Source of the DNA: Hyphomicrobiales bacterium
GTDB lineage: Bacteria; Pseudomonadota; Alphaproteobacteria; Rhizobiales; Rhizobiaceae
Assembly: GCA_900471525.1 (NCBI GenBank)
Contig: UCEZ01000010.1
Coordinates: 18,599-82,598, forward strand
Length of the DNA stretch: 64,000 nt
Direction of reading: 5' to 3'
The notes below the pieces were generated by a model, which ran no database searches, was not told the origin of the DNA, and saw only the letters and a program-made list of their open reading frames with translations. Of this stretch, positions 17,146 through 27,455 are shown in pieces. The first letter of the stretch is position 1; each line of letters opens with the position of its first letter. Made by a program: the position numbers and the translations under genes.

Positions 17146-17760
17146 GTGTCCGAAATATTTTCCTGGCCGCTCGGGTCTGTGCCGATGGTCATCAGCATCA
17201 TCTTCGGCTATCTGCTCGGCTCGATCCCCTTCGGCCTGATCCTCACCCGCATGGCCGGGCTTGGGGATGTCCGCAAGATCGGCTCCGGCAATATTGGCGC
17301 GACCAATGTCCTGCGCACCGGCAACAAGAAGCTTGCCGCAGCCACTCTGCTGCTCGACGCGCTAAAGGGAACTGCCGCTGCGGCAATTGCCTCACGCTGG
17401 GGGATCGAGGCCGGTATCGCGGCCGGGTTTGCGGCCTTCCTCGGTCATCTCTATCCCGTCTGGCTCGGGTTCAAGGGGGGCAAGGGTATTGCGACCTATA
17501 TCGGCGTGCTGCTCGGACTTGCTCCGATCATGGTTCTCCTTTTCGCAGCGATCTGGCTCGGCATGGCCAAGCTCACCCGTTATTCTTCCCTCTCGGCACT
17601 GGTTGCAACGCTCGTCGTTCCGGTTGTACTGTTGGTTTCAGGATATGGAAAAATTGGCCTTCTCTTCGTGGTGATGAGCATCATCACCTGGATCAAGCAC
17701 CGGGCCAACATCCAGCGACTTTTGGCCGGCACCGAAAGCCGGATTGGGGAAAAGGGATAA
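17146..17760 (+). CDS. plsY: Glycerol-3-phosphate acyltransferase (acyl-phosphate dependent)
   Basis: PlsY makes lysophosphatidic acid from acyl-phosphate and glycerol-3-phosphate in the inner membrane. The 204-residue protein has several membrane helices and the three family motifs: [25 protein letters not shown] and FKGGKGIAT. The GTG start at 17146 has an ideal GGGGAGG six bases upstream. It is followed after 2 bp by dprA. Confidence 0.95.
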   Translation: MSEIFSWPLGSVPMVISIIFGYLLGSIPFGLILTRMAGLGDVRKIGSGNIGATNVLRTGNKKLAAATLLLDALKGTAAAAIASRWGIEAGIAAGFAAFLGHLYPVWLGFKGGKGIATYIGVLLGLAPIMVLLFAAIWLGMAKLTRYSSLSALVATLVVPVVLLVSGYGKIGLLFVVMSIITWIKHRANIQRLLAGTESRIGEKG

Positions 17761-17762
17761 GA

Positions 17763-18914
17763 ATGTCGGCTGGCAGCGCAGGACGGAACGGGATTGCGCT
17801 GACGGAACGACAAAGGATTGCCTGGCTGAGGCTGATCCGCAGCGACAATGTCGGTCCCGTTACCTTCCGCGATCTCATCAATCATTTCGGCTCGGCCGAA
17901 ACGGCGCTGGAAATGTTGCCCGAACTGTCACGCCGCGGTGGCTCCACCCGCGCGATCCGTGTCGCTTCCATTGCGGAGGCGGAAAAGGAGTTGGCCAGCG
18001 CCCATCGGTTCGGCGCCCGGTTCCTCGGCATCGGTGAGCCCGATTACCCGCCGGCCCTACGCCAGATCGACGGCGCGCCGCCGCTCCTCGCCGTCAAGGG
18101 CAACCCTGCCACCGGCACCGTCCCTTCACTCGGCATCGTCGGTTCGCGCAATGCCTCGATCAGCGGTACCAAGTTCGCCGCGATGATCGCGCGCGACGTC
18201 GGCCGCGCCGGCTACTCCATTATATCGGGGCTTGCGCGCGGCATCGATACGGCCGCGCACCGGGCCAGCCTGGACACGGGAACGATCGCGGCGCTTGCCG
18301 GCGGTCTCGACCAACCCTACCCGCCGGAAAATATCGGCCTCTTGGAAGAAATCACCGAGGGCAATGGCCTGGCGATCAGCGAAATGCCGTTTGGATGGGA
18401 GCCCCGCGCCCGTGATTTCCCGCGCCGCAACCGCTTGATTGCCGGCGTAAGCCTCGGGCTGGCAGTCGTCGAGGCTGCCTCCCGGTCGGGCTCGCTGATC
18501 ACCGCACGTTATGCCGCCGATTTCGGCCGGCTGGTCTTTGCCGTCCCCGGCTCGCCGCTTGATCCGCGCTGTCATGGGACCAACGGGCTCCTGAAGGACG
18601 GCGCGATCGTGACCACGGAAGCGCAGGATATCCTGCAGGCGCTGGCGCCGCTCAGCCGTATCGATCTTTTCACGCCGCCGCAGGCGGAGGAACCGGGTGA
18701 ACATGATGCCGGGCCGATGGCCGCACCGCCGAATGAGAACGATCGCGTGCGGATCACCGACGCGCTGGGGGCCACGCCAGTCGAGATCGACGACATCATT
18801 CGGCACACAGGGCTTTCCGCGTCGGCCGTCTATCTTGTCCTTTTAGAACTGGACCTTGCCGGACGGCTTCACCGGCATCCCGGCGGGCTTGTTTCCCTCA
18901 GCATTGGAGAATGA
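17763..18914 (+). CDS. dprA: DNA-processing protein DprA (Smf)
   Basis: DprA loads RecA onto incoming single-stranded DNA in transformation. The 383-residue protein has an N-terminal helical (SAM-like) part from [18 protein letters not shown], the Rossmann-like core with [11 protein letters not shown] and [27 protein letters not shown], and a C-terminal winged helix ([20 protein letters not shown]). The role in non-competent rhizobia is not clear. Its 3' end overlaps the convergent gene by 72 bp. Confidence 0.95.
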   Translation: MSAGSAGRNGIALTERQRIAWLRLIRSDNVGPVTFRDLINHFGSAETALEMLPELSRRGGSTRAIRVASIAEAEKELASAHRFGARFLGIGEPDYPPALRQIDGAPPLLAVKGNPATGTVPSLGIVGSRNASISGTKFAAMIARDVGRAGYSIISGLARGIDTAAHRASLDTGTIAALAGGLDQPYPPENIGLLEEITEGNGLAISEMPFGWEPRARDFPRRNRLIAGVSLGLAVVEAASRSGSLITARYAADFGRLVFAVPGSPLDPRCHGTNGLLKDGAIVTTEAQDILQALAPLSRIDLFTPPQAEEPGEHDAGPMAAPPNENDRVRITDALGATPVEIDDIIRHTGLSASAVYLVLLELDLAGRLHRHPGGLVSLSIGE

Positions 18915-19100
18915 CAGCTGCCGTTTGCCGGACAGGATGTCGCCTGCCTCCGCAAAGGCCATCTCGATCAGATAGCAGAGCATGTCCGCCCCTTCATTGG
19001 TGGCAACGCCGCGCAGCTCGCCCAGCATCTGGCGGATGTAAGCGATCTTTTCACGTGCCTGAGCGTCTTTCTTGCTGGCCCCGGTTGAATTCGGAATCAT
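18843..19100 (-). CDS. Conserved-type hypothetical protein, 85 residues
   Basis: The predicted protein is mostly alpha-helical and soluble: [19 protein letters not shown], then [17 protein letters not shown], with a polar tail. The ATG at 19100 has AGGGAAA at good spacing; upstream in-frame sequence is atypical. It resembles short alphaproteobacterial hypotheticals found next to dprA and topA, but I do not recognise a family or function. It overlaps the dprA 3' end, which is tolerated for convergent genes. Confidence 0.65.
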   Translation of the reverse strand: MIPNSTGASKKDAQAREKIAYIRQMLGELRGVATNEGADMLCYLIEMAFAEAGDILSGKRQLSFSNAEGNKPAGMPVKPSGKVQF

Positions 19101-19457
19101 CGGTTTTCCCTGTGGTGCATTCAAATCCGCCCGTAGACAGGGCACATATATTCGAGCGGAACCCACTACTACGCCGTTCGGTTGTGTTTGCCGCAACCGC
19201 GAAACCGTGGCCGAAAGCAGCGCTTTCGACCAACTTTTTGCAAGAACAGACCACACTCAAAGAACGATAACGCATTTATCTTTAATTGCAATACGCACGT
19301 AATCTCTTATAGGTTGCATCGCGTTGTATGGGCTTATTTTTGGCCCGGCACTTGACCGCAGACGAATCCCTGTCCATGTCGGGGCATCGATATTTCCCAA
19401 TGTGCCGCCTCTTTCCGGCCTGGCACAGCTTTGAACGGTTGCTTTGAGAATATGACC
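19101..19457. other. topA: Intergenic region with candidate topA promoter
   Basis: This 357-bp region separates divergent genes. A candidate promoter for topA is TTGCAA (19286-19291) and TATAGG (19308-19313), 16 bp apart, leaving a leader of about 140 bases. No small gene or clear terminator is seen. Confidence 0.4.
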
Positions 19458-22133
19458 ATGAATGTCGTCGTCGTGGAATCGCCTGCAAAGGCGAAGACCA
19501 TCAACAAGTATCTGGGTCCCGGCTACAAGGTGCTCGCCTCCTTCGGTCACGTCCGCGACTTGCCGGCCAAGGACGGTTCGGTGCTCCCGGATGACGACTT
19601 CGCCATGTTGTGGGAGGTGGACACCGCTTCTGCCAAGCGCATGAAGGACATCGGCGACGCGTTGAAATCGTCCGACGGCCTCATTCTCGCAACCGACCCG
19701 GATCGCGAGGGAGAGGCGATTTCGTGGCATGTGCTCGATCTCCTAAAGAAGAAGAAGCTGATCGGCGACAAACCGGTCAGCCGTGTGGTCTTCAACGCCA
19801 TCACCAAGAAGGCCGTGCTCGACGCAATGGCCAATCCGCGCGACATCGACGTGCCGCTAGTGGATGCCTATCTGGCGCGCCGGGCGCTCGACTATCTCGT
19901 CGGCTTCAACCTGTCGCCGGTGCTGTGGCGCAAGCTGCCCGGCGCCCGCTCGGCTGGCCGTGTGCAATCGGTGACCCTGCGTCTCGTCTGCGACCGGGAA
20001 GCGGAAATCGAGCGCTTCATCTCTGAAGAATACTGGAACCTTTCCGCGCTCCTGAAGACGCCGCGCGGCGATGAATTCGAGGCGCGGCTGGTGTCTGCCG
20101 ATGGAAAGCGGCTGCAGCCTCGTTCCGTGACCAATGGCGAGGACGCCGGCAAGCTGAAGGCCCTGCTCGACGGGGCCGCCTACACGGTCGAAAGCATTGA
20201 AGCGAAGCCGGTCAAGCGCAATCCGTCGCCGCCCTTCACCACCTCGACCCTGCAGCAGGCGGCCTCGTCGAAGCTCGGCTTCTCCGCCTCGCGCACCATG
20301 CAAGTGGCGCAGAAGCTCTATGAAGGCGTCGATCTCGGCGGCGAGACCGTCGGTCTGATCACCTATATGCGTACCGATGGCGTCCAGATGGCGGCAGAAG
20401 CGATCGATGCGGCCCGCAGCGCGATCGGCAGCCAGTTCGGCAGCCGTTACGTGCCGGAAAAAGCCCGCCTTTATTCGACTAAGGCAAAAAATGCCCAGGA
20501 AGCGCACGAGGCCGTGCGTCCGACCGATTTCAACCGCACGCCCGACCAGGTGAAGCGCTTCCTCGATGCCGACCAGCTGCGTCTCTATGACCTGATCTGG
20601 AAGCGCGGCATCGCCAGCCAGATGGCATCGGCCGAGATCGAGCGCACCACGGCCGAAATTCTCGCCGATAACAACGGCCAGAAGGCCGGCCTTCGAGCCG
20701 TCGGCTCCGTCATTCGCTTCGACGGCTTTATCGCGGCCTATACCGATGCCAAGGAAGACGGTGAGCAGAGCGACGACGGCGACGAGGATGGCCGCCTCCC
20801 CGAGATCAACGCGCGCGAAAACCTCGCCAAGCAGAAGATCAACTCGACCCAGCATTTCACCGAGCCGCCGCCGCGCTATTCGGAAGCATCACTGATCAAG
20901 AAGATGGAAGAACTCGGTATCGGCCGGCCGTCCACTTATGCGGCGACCGTCACGACTCTGCTTGATCGGGAATATGTTACCAACGACAAGCGCAAGCTGA
21001 TCCCCGAGGCCAAGGGCCGGCTGGTCACGGCGTTCCTCGAAAGCTTCTTTGCGCGTTATGTCGAATATGATTTCACGGCATCACTGGAAGAGAAACTCGA
21101 CCAGATTTCCGCCGGCGAACTGAACTGGAAGGACGTGCTTCGCGACTTCTGGAAGGATTTCTTCGCCCAGATCGAGGACACCAAGGAACTTCGCGTTACC
21201 AACGTGCTCGACGCGCTGAACGAGGAACTGGCGCCGCTGGTCTTCCCGAAACGCGAGGACGGCAGCGATCCGCGCATCTGCCAGGTCTGCGGTACCGGCA
21301 AGCTGTCTCTGAAGCTTGGCAAATACGGTGCCTTCGTCGGCTGCTCGAACTATCCGGAATGCAATTTCACCCGTCAGCTGTCCTCCGACAGCAATGGCGG
21401 TGATGAAGCGTCTGTTTCCAACGAGCCATTGGCACTCGGCAAGGATCCGCATACCGGCGAGGAAATCACCCTGCGCTCCGGCCGGTTCGGCCCTTATGTC
21501 CAGCGCGGCGACGGCAAGGACGCCAAGCGTTCGAGCCTGCCAAAGGGCTGGACACCGGCGACCGTCGATCACGAGAAGGCGCTGGCGCTTTTGTCCCTGC
21601 CGCGCGATATCGGCGCGCATCCCGAAAGCGGCAAGATGATCTCCTCCGGCCTTGGCCGCTACGGTCCGTTCATCCTGCACGACGGAAAATATGCTAATGT
21701 CGAAAGCATCGAGGACGTCTTTTCGATCGGGCTCAACCGCGCCGTTTCTGTTCTCGCCGACAAGCTGGCGAAGGGACCCGGCGGACGCGGCGCGTCAGCC
21801 GCCCCGTTGAAGGAAGTCGGCGATCATCCGGACGGCGGCCCGATTACGGTCAAGGACGGCAAGTATGGTCCTTACGTCAACTGGGGCAAGGTCAATGCGA
21901 CGCTTCCCAAGGGCAAGGACCCGGCGTCTGTAACGCTGGAGGACTCGCTTCTGCTGATTGCCGAACGTATCGCCAAGGGCGGCATCAAGCCGGCCAAGGG
22001 CAAAGCAACAGCAAAGCCGAAGACTGCAAAAGCCGAAGGCACCACGGCAGCCAAATCGACCAAGCCGAAAGCTGCAGCCAAACCGAAGGCGGCCGCCAAG
22101 CCAAAGACAGCCGCAAAAGCCAAGAAGGCCTGA
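19458..22133 (+). CDS. topA: DNA topoisomerase I (type IA)
   Basis: TopA relaxes negative supercoils by single-strand passage. The 891-residue protein has the Toprim start MNVVVVESPAKAKTINKYL, the DPDREGEAISWH acidic motif and the active-site Tyr in GLITYMRTDG. A CxxC...C...C zinc-ribbon-like repeat follows (CQVCGTGKL, then GCSNYPEC). Further C-terminal repeats carry GRYGPFI and GKYGPYV motifs, and the tail is Lys/Ala/Pro-rich. ATG 19458 gives the canonical N-terminus; ATG 19452 is possible. rnr starts 2 bp after its stop. It is the predicted target of the TopAI-like protein at 5142. Confidence 0.97.
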   Translation: MNVVVVESPAKAKTINKYLGPGYKVLASFGHVRDLPAKDGSVLPDDDFAMLWEVDTASAKRMKDIGDALKSSDGLILATDPDREGEAISWHVLDLLKKKKLIGDKPVSRVVFNAITKKAVLDAMANPRDIDVPLVDAYLARRALDYLVGFNLSPVLWRKLPGARSAGRVQSVTLRLVCDREAEIERFISEEYWNLSALLKTPRGDEFEARLVSADGKRLQPRSVTNGEDAGKLKALLDGAAYTVESIEAKPVKRNPSPPFTTSTLQQAASSKLGFSASRTMQVAQKLYEGVDLGGETVGLITYMRTDGVQMAAEAIDAARSAIGSQFGSRYVPEKARLYSTKAKNAQEAHEAVRPTDFNRTPDQVKRFLDADQLRLYDLIWKRGIASQMASAEIERTTAEILADNNGQKAGLRAVGSVIRFDGFIAAYTDAKEDGEQSDDGDEDGRLPEINARENLAKQKINSTQHFTEPPPRYSEASLIKKMEELGIGRPSTYAATVTTLLDREYVTNDKRKLIPEAKGRLVTAFLESFFARYVEYDFTASLEEKLDQISAGELNWKDVLRDFWKDFFAQIEDTKELRVTNVLDALNEELAPLVFPKREDGSDPRICQVCGTGKLSLKLGKYGAFVGCSNYPECNFTRQLSSDSNGGDEASVSNEPLALGKDPHTGEEITLRSGRFGPYVQRGDGKDAKRSSLPKGWTPATVDHEKALALLSLPRDIGAHPESGKMISSGLGRYGPFILHDGKYANVESIEDVFSIGLNRAVSVLADKLAKGPGGRGASAAPLKEVGDHPDGGPITVKDGKYGPYVNWGKVNATLPKGKDPASVTLEDSLLLIAERIAKGGIKPAKGKATAKPKTAKAEGTTAAKSTKPKAAAKPKAAAKPKTAAKAKKA

Positions 22134-22135
22134 AC

Positions 22136-24511
22136 GTGACCAGAATACCGCGCGATCCGACCGAACGGCCCGGCAAACCCGCAGTCCGGATCGGACGCGC
22201 GGGAAAGAGGGCAATTTCCCCGGTGGATGATGTTGTGATCATCCATGGTGCGGTGCCGCCGCGCGATGTGCTGTTGCGCTTTATTTCGGAAAATCCCGAA
22301 AAGGCCTCGAAACGCGAAATCTACAAGGCTTTCGGCCTGAAGGGGGATGCGCGCATCGAGCTGAAGGCTTTGTTGCGCGAGATGGAACAGGACGGGCTTC
22401 TGGAGAAGAAGCGCAACGCGCTCGTACGCCCCGGGGCCCTTCCCCCTGTCACGGTCCTCGACATCACTACACGTGACAAGGACGGCGAACTGATAGGCCG
22501 CCCGGCAGAATGGCCGGAAGATGCCGGCGTCGCGCCCGCCGTTGCGATCCGCCAGTCGAGCGTCGGCCAATCCAAGGGCAAGATGCCCGTCGGTGGCATC
22601 GGCGACCGGGTGCTCGCGAAGATCTTCCCTGCCAAGGATCGAGGCGGCCCGGCCTATACGGCGCGCATCATCAAGGTGCTCGACCGCAAGCGAAACAACA
22701 ACGCCGCGCTCGGCGTCTTCCGCGCCATGCCGGATGGCGGCGGCCGGATCATGCCGATCGAAAAGCGCGGCGAGGAAATGCAGGTCGATGCCGAGCATCA
22801 GGGGCCGGCCAAGGATGGGGATCTCGTCGAAGTCGAAATCGTCCGCTCCGGCCGGTTCGGCTTGCCGCGTGCGGCGGTCAAATCCGTCATCGGCTCGGTA
22901 GCCACGGAAAAGGCGATCTCGATGATCGCCATCCACGCCCACGGTATCCCCTATATTTTCCCCGACAGCGTGATCAAGGAAGCGGACGCCGCAGGACCTG
23001 CGACCATGTCGCACCGAGAAGACTGGCGCTCGCTGCCGCTTATCACCATCGATCCGGCCGATGCCAAGGACCATGACGACGCTGTTCATGCCGAGCCCGA
23101 TTCCTCGCCCGACAACGAGGGCGGCGTGATCGTAACGGTCGCCATCGCCGATGTGTCCTGGTATGTGCGACCGAAGTCGGCGCTCGATCAGGAAGCGGCC
23201 AAGCGCGGCAATTCCGTCTATTTCCCCGACCGCGTCGTGCCGATGCTGCCGGAGCGGATTTCCAACGAACTCTGCTCGCTGAAACAGGGCGTTGACCGGC
23301 CGGCGCTTGCCGTGCGCATGCGGTTTTCGAAGGAAGGCCGCAAGGCCGGCCACACGTTCCATCGTATCATGATGAAGAGCGCCGCCAAGCTCTCCTACAA
23401 TCAGGCGCAGGCCGCGATCGATGGCAACCCGGACGATCAGACCGGCCCGCTGCTGGAGCCGATCCTGAAGCCTCTCTGGGACGCCTATGCGACGCTCACG
23501 CGCGGCCGCGAACGGCGCCAGCCGCTCGAACTCAACATGCCCGAGCGCAAGATCATCCTGAAGCCCGACGGCACCGTCGATCGGGTGTTCGTGCCGGACA
23601 GGCTCGACGCCCACAAGCTGATCGAAGAGATGATGATCCAGGCGAACGTGGCAGCCGCCGAGACGCTGGAGATCAAGCGCCAGCCGCTCGTTTACCGCGT
23701 CCACGATGCCCCGTCGCTTGCCAAGCAGGAGACCCTGCGCGAGTTTCTTGCCACGCTCGACCTTTCCCTGGTGAAGGGCGGCAACCTGCGTTCCAACCAT
23801 TTCAACGGCATCCTGTCGAAGGCTGTGGACAAACCTTACGAGACCATGGTCAACGAGATGGTGCTGCGATCGCAGAGCCAGGCGATCTACAGCCCGGAGA
23901 ACATCGGCCATTTCGGCCTCAACCTGATGAAATACGCGCATTTCACCTCGCCGATCCGCCGCTATGCCGACCTCATCGTGCATCGCGCGCTGGTTGGCAC
24001 GCTTGGGCTCGGCGAAGGGGGCATAACGCCGGCCGAGGAAGCAGCACTCAACGATATCGCGGCGGAGATTTCCACCTTCGAGCGTCGGGCAATGGCCGCC
24101 GAGCGCGACACGGTCGACCGCCTGATCGCCCATCATCTCAGCGGCCGCGTCAACGAGGAATTCGATGGACGCATATCAGGTGTGACCAAGGCGGGACTAT
24201 TTGTCACCCTTCCGGCCTATGGCGCGGACGGTTTCGTGCCTATATCTACGCTCGGACGCGACTATTTCATCTATGACGAGGCCCATCAGGCCCTGTCCGG
24301 CGAAAAAACCGGACTTGGCTATCGTCTGGGAGATCAGATCCGCGTCAAACTGGTGGAAGCCGTGCCGCTCGCCGGCGCGCTCCGCTTCGAAATGCTCAGC
24401 GAAGGACGCAAGATGCCGACGGCAACCCGCTCCTTCCACAAATCCGGCCGCCGGGATCGCAGCGGCGCTCGCAAGATGCCGGGGACGCGACCACCGCGCG
24501 GCAAGCGATAG
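22136..24511 (+). CDS. rnr: Ribonuclease R
   Basis: RNase R is a processive 3'-5' exoribonuclease that degrades structured RNA. The 791-residue protein has an N-terminal winged-helix region, cold-shock-like domains, the RNB catalytic motif DPADAKDHDDAVHAE with its cluster of Asp residues, HFTSPIRRYADLIVHRAL, and a C-terminal S1 domain (GRISGVTKAGLFVTLP), then a basic tail. It starts with GTG 2 bp after topA and is surely co-transcribed with it. Confidence 0.96.
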   Translation: MTRIPRDPTERPGKPAVRIGRAGKRAISPVDDVVIIHGAVPPRDVLLRFISENPEKASKREIYKAFGLKGDARIELKALLREMEQDGLLEKKRNALVRPGALPPVTVLDITTRDKDGELIGRPAEWPEDAGVAPAVAIRQSSVGQSKGKMPVGGIGDRVLAKIFPAKDRGGPAYTARIIKVLDRKRNNNAALGVFRAMPDGGGRIMPIEKRGEEMQVDAEHQGPAKDGDLVEVEIVRSGRFGLPRAAVKSVIGSVATEKAISMIAIHAHGIPYIFPDSVIKEADAAGPATMSHREDWRSLPLITIDPADAKDHDDAVHAEPDSSPDNEGGVIVTVAIADVSWYVRPKSALDQEAAKRGNSVYFPDRVVPMLPERISNELCSLKQGVDRPALAVRMRFSKEGRKAGHTFHRIMMKSAAKLSYNQAQAAIDGNPDDQTGPLLEPILKPLWDAYATLTRGRERRQPLELNMPERKIILKPDGTVDRVFVPDRLDAHKLIEEMMIQANVAAAETLEIKRQPLVYRVHDAPSLAKQETLREFLATLDLSLVKGGNLRSNHFNGILSKAVDKPYETMVNEMVLRSQSQAIYSPENIGHFGLNLMKYAHFTSPIRRYADLIVHRALVGTLGLGEGGITPAEEAALNDIAAEISTFERRAMAAERDTVDRLIAHHLSGRVNEEFDGRISGVTKAGLFVTLPAYGADGFVPISTLGRDYFIYDEAHQALSGEKTGLGYRLGDQIRVKLVEAVPLAGALRFEMLSEGRKMPTATRSFHKSGRRDRSGARKMPGTRPPRGKR

Positions 24512-24556
24512 AGGACGTGAAGGCAAGCCTCGCGTCCGCAGATTGAGGATATGGAC

Positions 24557-25021
24557 ATGCAGGCAACTGGCAGCACTCCGGACACCGTCCGTTTCGAGCA
24601 GACAGGCGAGACCGACCGTCCCGTCGGACGGTCGATCAAGCGTGGTCTTCTGAACACCTGCCCGGCCTGCGGCAGCGGCAAACTCTTCGGCCGCTTCTTG
24701 AAAACCGTGCATGCCTGCTCCGCCTGCGGCGAACAACTCGACCAGCACCGCGCCGACGACTTTCCGCCCTACATCGTCGTGACGATCATGGGCCATCTGG
24801 TTCTGGGCGGTTTCATGATGACCGAGATGATCCTGCCGCTCTCCAACTGGGGCCACCTCGCCATCTGGGTGCCGATCACCATCCTCGGCTCGCTCGGGCT
24901 TATGCAGCCCGTCAAGGGCGGCGTCATCGGCCTGCAATGGGCCCTGAAGATGCACGGCTTCGCCGGTCACGACGATGCGCCCGAAGACGTCCTTCCCGCG
25001 GCGACGGACCGCACTGCGTGA
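24557..25021 (+). CDS. DUF983 family membrane protein
   Basis: The product is 154 residues. An N-terminal zinc-ribbon-like pair, CPACGSGKLFG and CSACGEQLD, precedes two membrane helices (YIVVTIMGHLVLGGFMM and AIWVPITILGSLGLMQPV). This is the DUF983 plan; function is unestablished. ATG 24557 is eight bases after GAGG, while ATG 24551 would be too close. The stop overlaps the GTG of the NUDIX gene (GTGA), so they are coupled. Confidence 0.88.
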   Translation: MQATGSTPDTVRFEQTGETDRPVGRSIKRGLLNTCPACGSGKLFGRFLKTVHACSACGEQLDQHRADDFPPYIVVTIMGHLVLGGFMMTEMILPLSNWGHLAIWVPITILGSLGLMQPVKGGVIGLQWALKMHGFAGHDDAPEDVLPAATDRTA

Positions 25022-25719
25022 CGGGCACCGCCGGCGGGCCGGTCAAAGGCCCGCTCTCCGTCACGCCAAGACCGCGGCCGCGCGATGCCGCCTCGATCAT
25101 GCTGCTCGATCGTTCGCAGGCTCATGTGCGCGTGCTCGTTGGCAAGCGCAACAAGGCGCATGTCTTCATGCCGGATCTGCATGTTTTTCCCGGCGGACGC
25201 CGGGATAGCTCCGACAGTAGACTTGTCTGGGACGGAGACATTCATCCGGCAGTGCTGGAACGACTGAAAAACTGTCACGGGCAACGCGCTTCCGAAACGC
25301 GGCTGCGTGCAATTGCCCTGGCTGCCCTTCGCGAGCTTCATGAGGAGGCCGGCATTGCCATCGGCCGCAAAGACGTCGGAAACACAACGTTACCTTTCCT
25401 TCCCGATCTGACAAACTTGCGCTATATGGCACGGGCGATTACCCCTCCGGGACATCCGCGCCGGTTCGACACCCATTTCTTCGCTCTTTTCACGGACGAG
25501 GCGGGTGTAGAGCCGACCGATATCCGCGACAGCCGGGAGCTCGAAGATTTGAGATGGATTGACGTAGACGATGTTTCGGACGTGCGAATGCCCGACATCA
25601 CGGAGATCATCCTTGGCGATTTGAGGGCGAGCCTTAAATCGGATGCGTCTCTACCTTTTGGAAGGCCGGTGCCGTTCTACTACACGCGTCATGGACGATT
25701 CGTCCGCGACCTCCTTTAA
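25018..25719 (+). CDS. NUDIX hydrolase
   Basis: The 233-residue protein carries the core of the Nudix box, LRELHEEAGI (REUxEExGU), preceded by FPGGRRDSSD. The upstream Gly and Glu of the full box are not well placed, so the box is partly degenerate. The family cleaves nucleoside diphosphates linked to other moieties; longer members like this often act on CoA or similar compounds, but the substrate is unknown. The GTG start at 25018 overlaps the DUF983 stop. Confidence 0.85.
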   Translation: MTGTAGGPVKGPLSVTPRPRPRDAASIMLLDRSQAHVRVLVGKRNKAHVFMPDLHVFPGGRRDSSDSRLVWDGDIHPAVLERLKNCHGQRASETRLRAIALAALRELHEEAGIAIGRKDVGNTTLPFLPDLTNLRYMARAITPPGHPRRFDTHFFALFTDEAGVEPTDIRDSRELEDLRWIDVDDVSDVRMPDITEIILGDLRASLKSDASLPFGRPVPFYYTRHGRFVRDLL

Positions 25720-25732
25720 GGAATTTCATTGC

Positions 25733-26917
25733 ATGTCACAGCCGCCGTCCGGCACGCCAGCGCCGGTTGAGGAGATACACTGGCCATCGCTGATCGCTGC
25801 GATTGCCGCCATCACGGCGGTGGGGATCGCGATCGGCCTTGGCCTGCCGCTGCTCAGCATCATTATGGAAAAGCGCGGCATTTCCTCGACGCTGATCGGC
25901 TTGAACTCGGCCATGGCGGGCCTCGCCTCGATGGCGGCAGCCGCCGTGACGGCAAAGACCGCCCACAATTACGGCGTCGCCAACACGATGCTGCTTGCAA
26001 TCGTCTTTGCGGCAATCAGCGCGCTCGGCTTCTACTATATCGAGAATTTCTGGCTCTGGTTTCCGCTGCGTGTCGTCTTCCACGGCGCCATCACCGTTCT
26101 TTTCGTCCTGTCCGAGTTCTGGATCAACGCAACGGCGCCACCGAGCCGCCGCGGGCTGGTGCTTGGCATCTACGGCACCGTCCTGTCGCTCGGATTCGCC
26201 ACCGGGCCCCTGCTCTTCTCCATCCTCGGCAGCGACGGCATCCTGCCGTTTGCTTTCGGCGCAGGCGTCATCCTCTTGGCGGCTATTCCAATTTTCCTTG
26301 CCCGCAACGAAAGCCCGGATCTCGACGAAAAACCGGAGCTGCACTTCATGCGCTACGTGTTCCTCGTCCCGACCGCCACGGCTGCGGTGTTCATCTTCGG
26401 CGCCGTCGAATCAGGCGGCCTGTCGCTCTTTCCGATCTACGGAACCCGCAGCGGCTTCACCGAATCGCAGGCCGCGCTGCTTTTGACGGTCATGGGCATC
26501 GGGAATGTGATCTTCCAGATTCCCTTGGGCCTGCTGTCCGACCGTATGAAGGACCGGCGCAATCTTCTGGCCATGATGACCGTTGTCGGCCTGATCGGCG
26601 CCCTCTGCCTGCCCCTACTGCAAGGTAACTGGTGGCTGATGGCGATCGTGCTGCTGTTCTGGGGCGGAAGCGTCTCCGGCCTTTATACCGTGGGCCTCAG
26701 CCATCTTGGCTCGCGCTTGACCGGAGCCGACCTCGCGGCCGCCAATGCCGCCTTCATCTTCTCCTATGCGGTGGGAACGGTGGCCGGACCGCAGGCCATC
26801 GGCGCAGCCATGGATATTTCCGGGAATGACGGTTTCGCCTGGGCGATCGCCGGTTTCTTCGGGCTTTATGTGGTACTTTCCATCGTCAGGATCATTTTCA
26901 ACCCAAAACGGACTTGA
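25733..26917 (+). CDS. MFS transporter
   Basis: The 394-residue protein has about twelve hydrophobic helices. The MFS loop motif between helices is visible as [14 protein letters not shown] (G-x-L-x-D-R-x-G-R-R-like), and the N-terminal half has [21 protein letters not shown]. It resembles the YcaD-type subgroup. No substrate can be assigned. ATG 25733 follows AAGGAA; it is 13 bp after the NUDIX stop and so likely in the same transcript. Confidence 0.88.
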   Translation: MSQPPSGTPAPVEEIHWPSLIAAIAAITAVGIAIGLGLPLLSIIMEKRGISSTLIGLNSAMAGLASMAAAAVTAKTAHNYGVANTMLLAIVFAAISALGFYYIENFWLWFPLRVVFHGAITVLFVLSEFWINATAPPSRRGLVLGIYGTVLSLGFATGPLLFSILGSDGILPFAFGAGVILLAAIPIFLARNESPDLDEKPELHFMRYVFLVPTATAAVFIFGAVESGGLSLFPIYGTRSGFTESQAALLLTVMGIGNVIFQIPLGLLSDRMKDRRNLLAMMTVVGLIGALCLPLLQGNWWLMAIVLLFWGGSVSGLYTVGLSHLGSRLTGADLAAANAAFIFSYAVGTVAGPQAIGAAMDISGNDGFAWAIAGFFGLYVVLSIVRIIFNPKRT

Positions 26918-27011
26918 CTTTTCGGGCGCGATTTGTAGTTTCGCGCCAAGTTTGCCGGGACCCTTCCCTTGGAAGTCCGCGGCTTTGTTTTTTTATAAAG
27001 GCAGGACGACC

Positions 27012-27179
27012 ATGGCGAAAGCTGCAAAAATCAAGATCAAGCTGCTGTCGACGGCCGACACGGGTACTTTCTACGTCACCACCAAGAACAGCCGCACCAA
27101 GACCGACAAGCTGTCGTTCACGAAGTACGACCCGGTCGTACGCAAGCACGTCGAATTCAAGGAAACCAAGATCAAGTAA
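27012..27179 (+). CDS. rpmG: 50S ribosomal protein L33
   Basis: The 55-residue protein is L33: [34 protein letters not shown] and the basic C-terminus. It lacks the two CxxC pairs of zinc-binding L33 forms, so it is the zinc-independent type. ATG 27012 has an AAAGGCAGG site. An intrinsic terminator follows 24 bp after the stop. Confidence 0.97.
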   Translation: MAKAAKIKIKLLSTADTGTFYVTTKNSRTKTDKLSFTKYDPVVRKHVEFKETKIK

Positions 27180-27202
27180 GGTCTGTTTCCATTCGGAATA
27201 GG

Positions 27203-27235
27203 AAGGCGCCGGCTGAAGAGTCTGGCGCCTTTTTT
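27203..27235 (+). terminator. Intrinsic terminator of rpmG
   Basis: A GC-rich stem, AAGGCGCC (27203-27210) and GGCGCCTT (27224-27231), is followed directly by a run of T to 27235. Confidence 0.88.
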
Positions 27236-27285
27236 GTGCCGCGCGGAAACCAATCCCCACCTTTAGCCGATTGTTGCCAGGAACG

Positions 27286-27455
27286 AAAAACGCCGCCCCC
27301 ATGACGGAGACGGCGTTTTGATGGGCGTCGGCTGACCGCAACCGCGGCACGAGGAACCGCATTGGTTACAAATCAGCCGACAAACCCCACGACCCAGGAG
27401 ATGCGGCGGACCTGAGCATCATGGGGTAACCGGCGGGAGTTTCTCCCTTGCCTAT
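27286..27455 (-). ncRNA. Candidate structured small RNA, unassigned
   Basis: Read on the minus strand, four helices follow one another. First is GGGAG/CTCCC (27435-27447). Next is ACCCCA/TGGGGT enclosing CAGG/CCTG (27384-27427), then a perfect 9-bp GTCGGCTGA/TCAGCCGAC (27327-27381). Last is an intrinsic terminator with stem CGCCGTC/GGCGGCG and TTTTT (27286-27319). No gene on this strand ends here for it to terminate, and no good small ORF is present. That fits an sRNA of about 170 nt. The 5' end is a guess, the promoter is not clear, and I cannot match it to a named family. Confidence 0.5.

Noticed and set aside
21872..24136. 754-codon open frame antisense to rnr
   Set aside because: It is a shadow of the rnr reading frame with low-complexity His/Arg/Asp composition and no motif.
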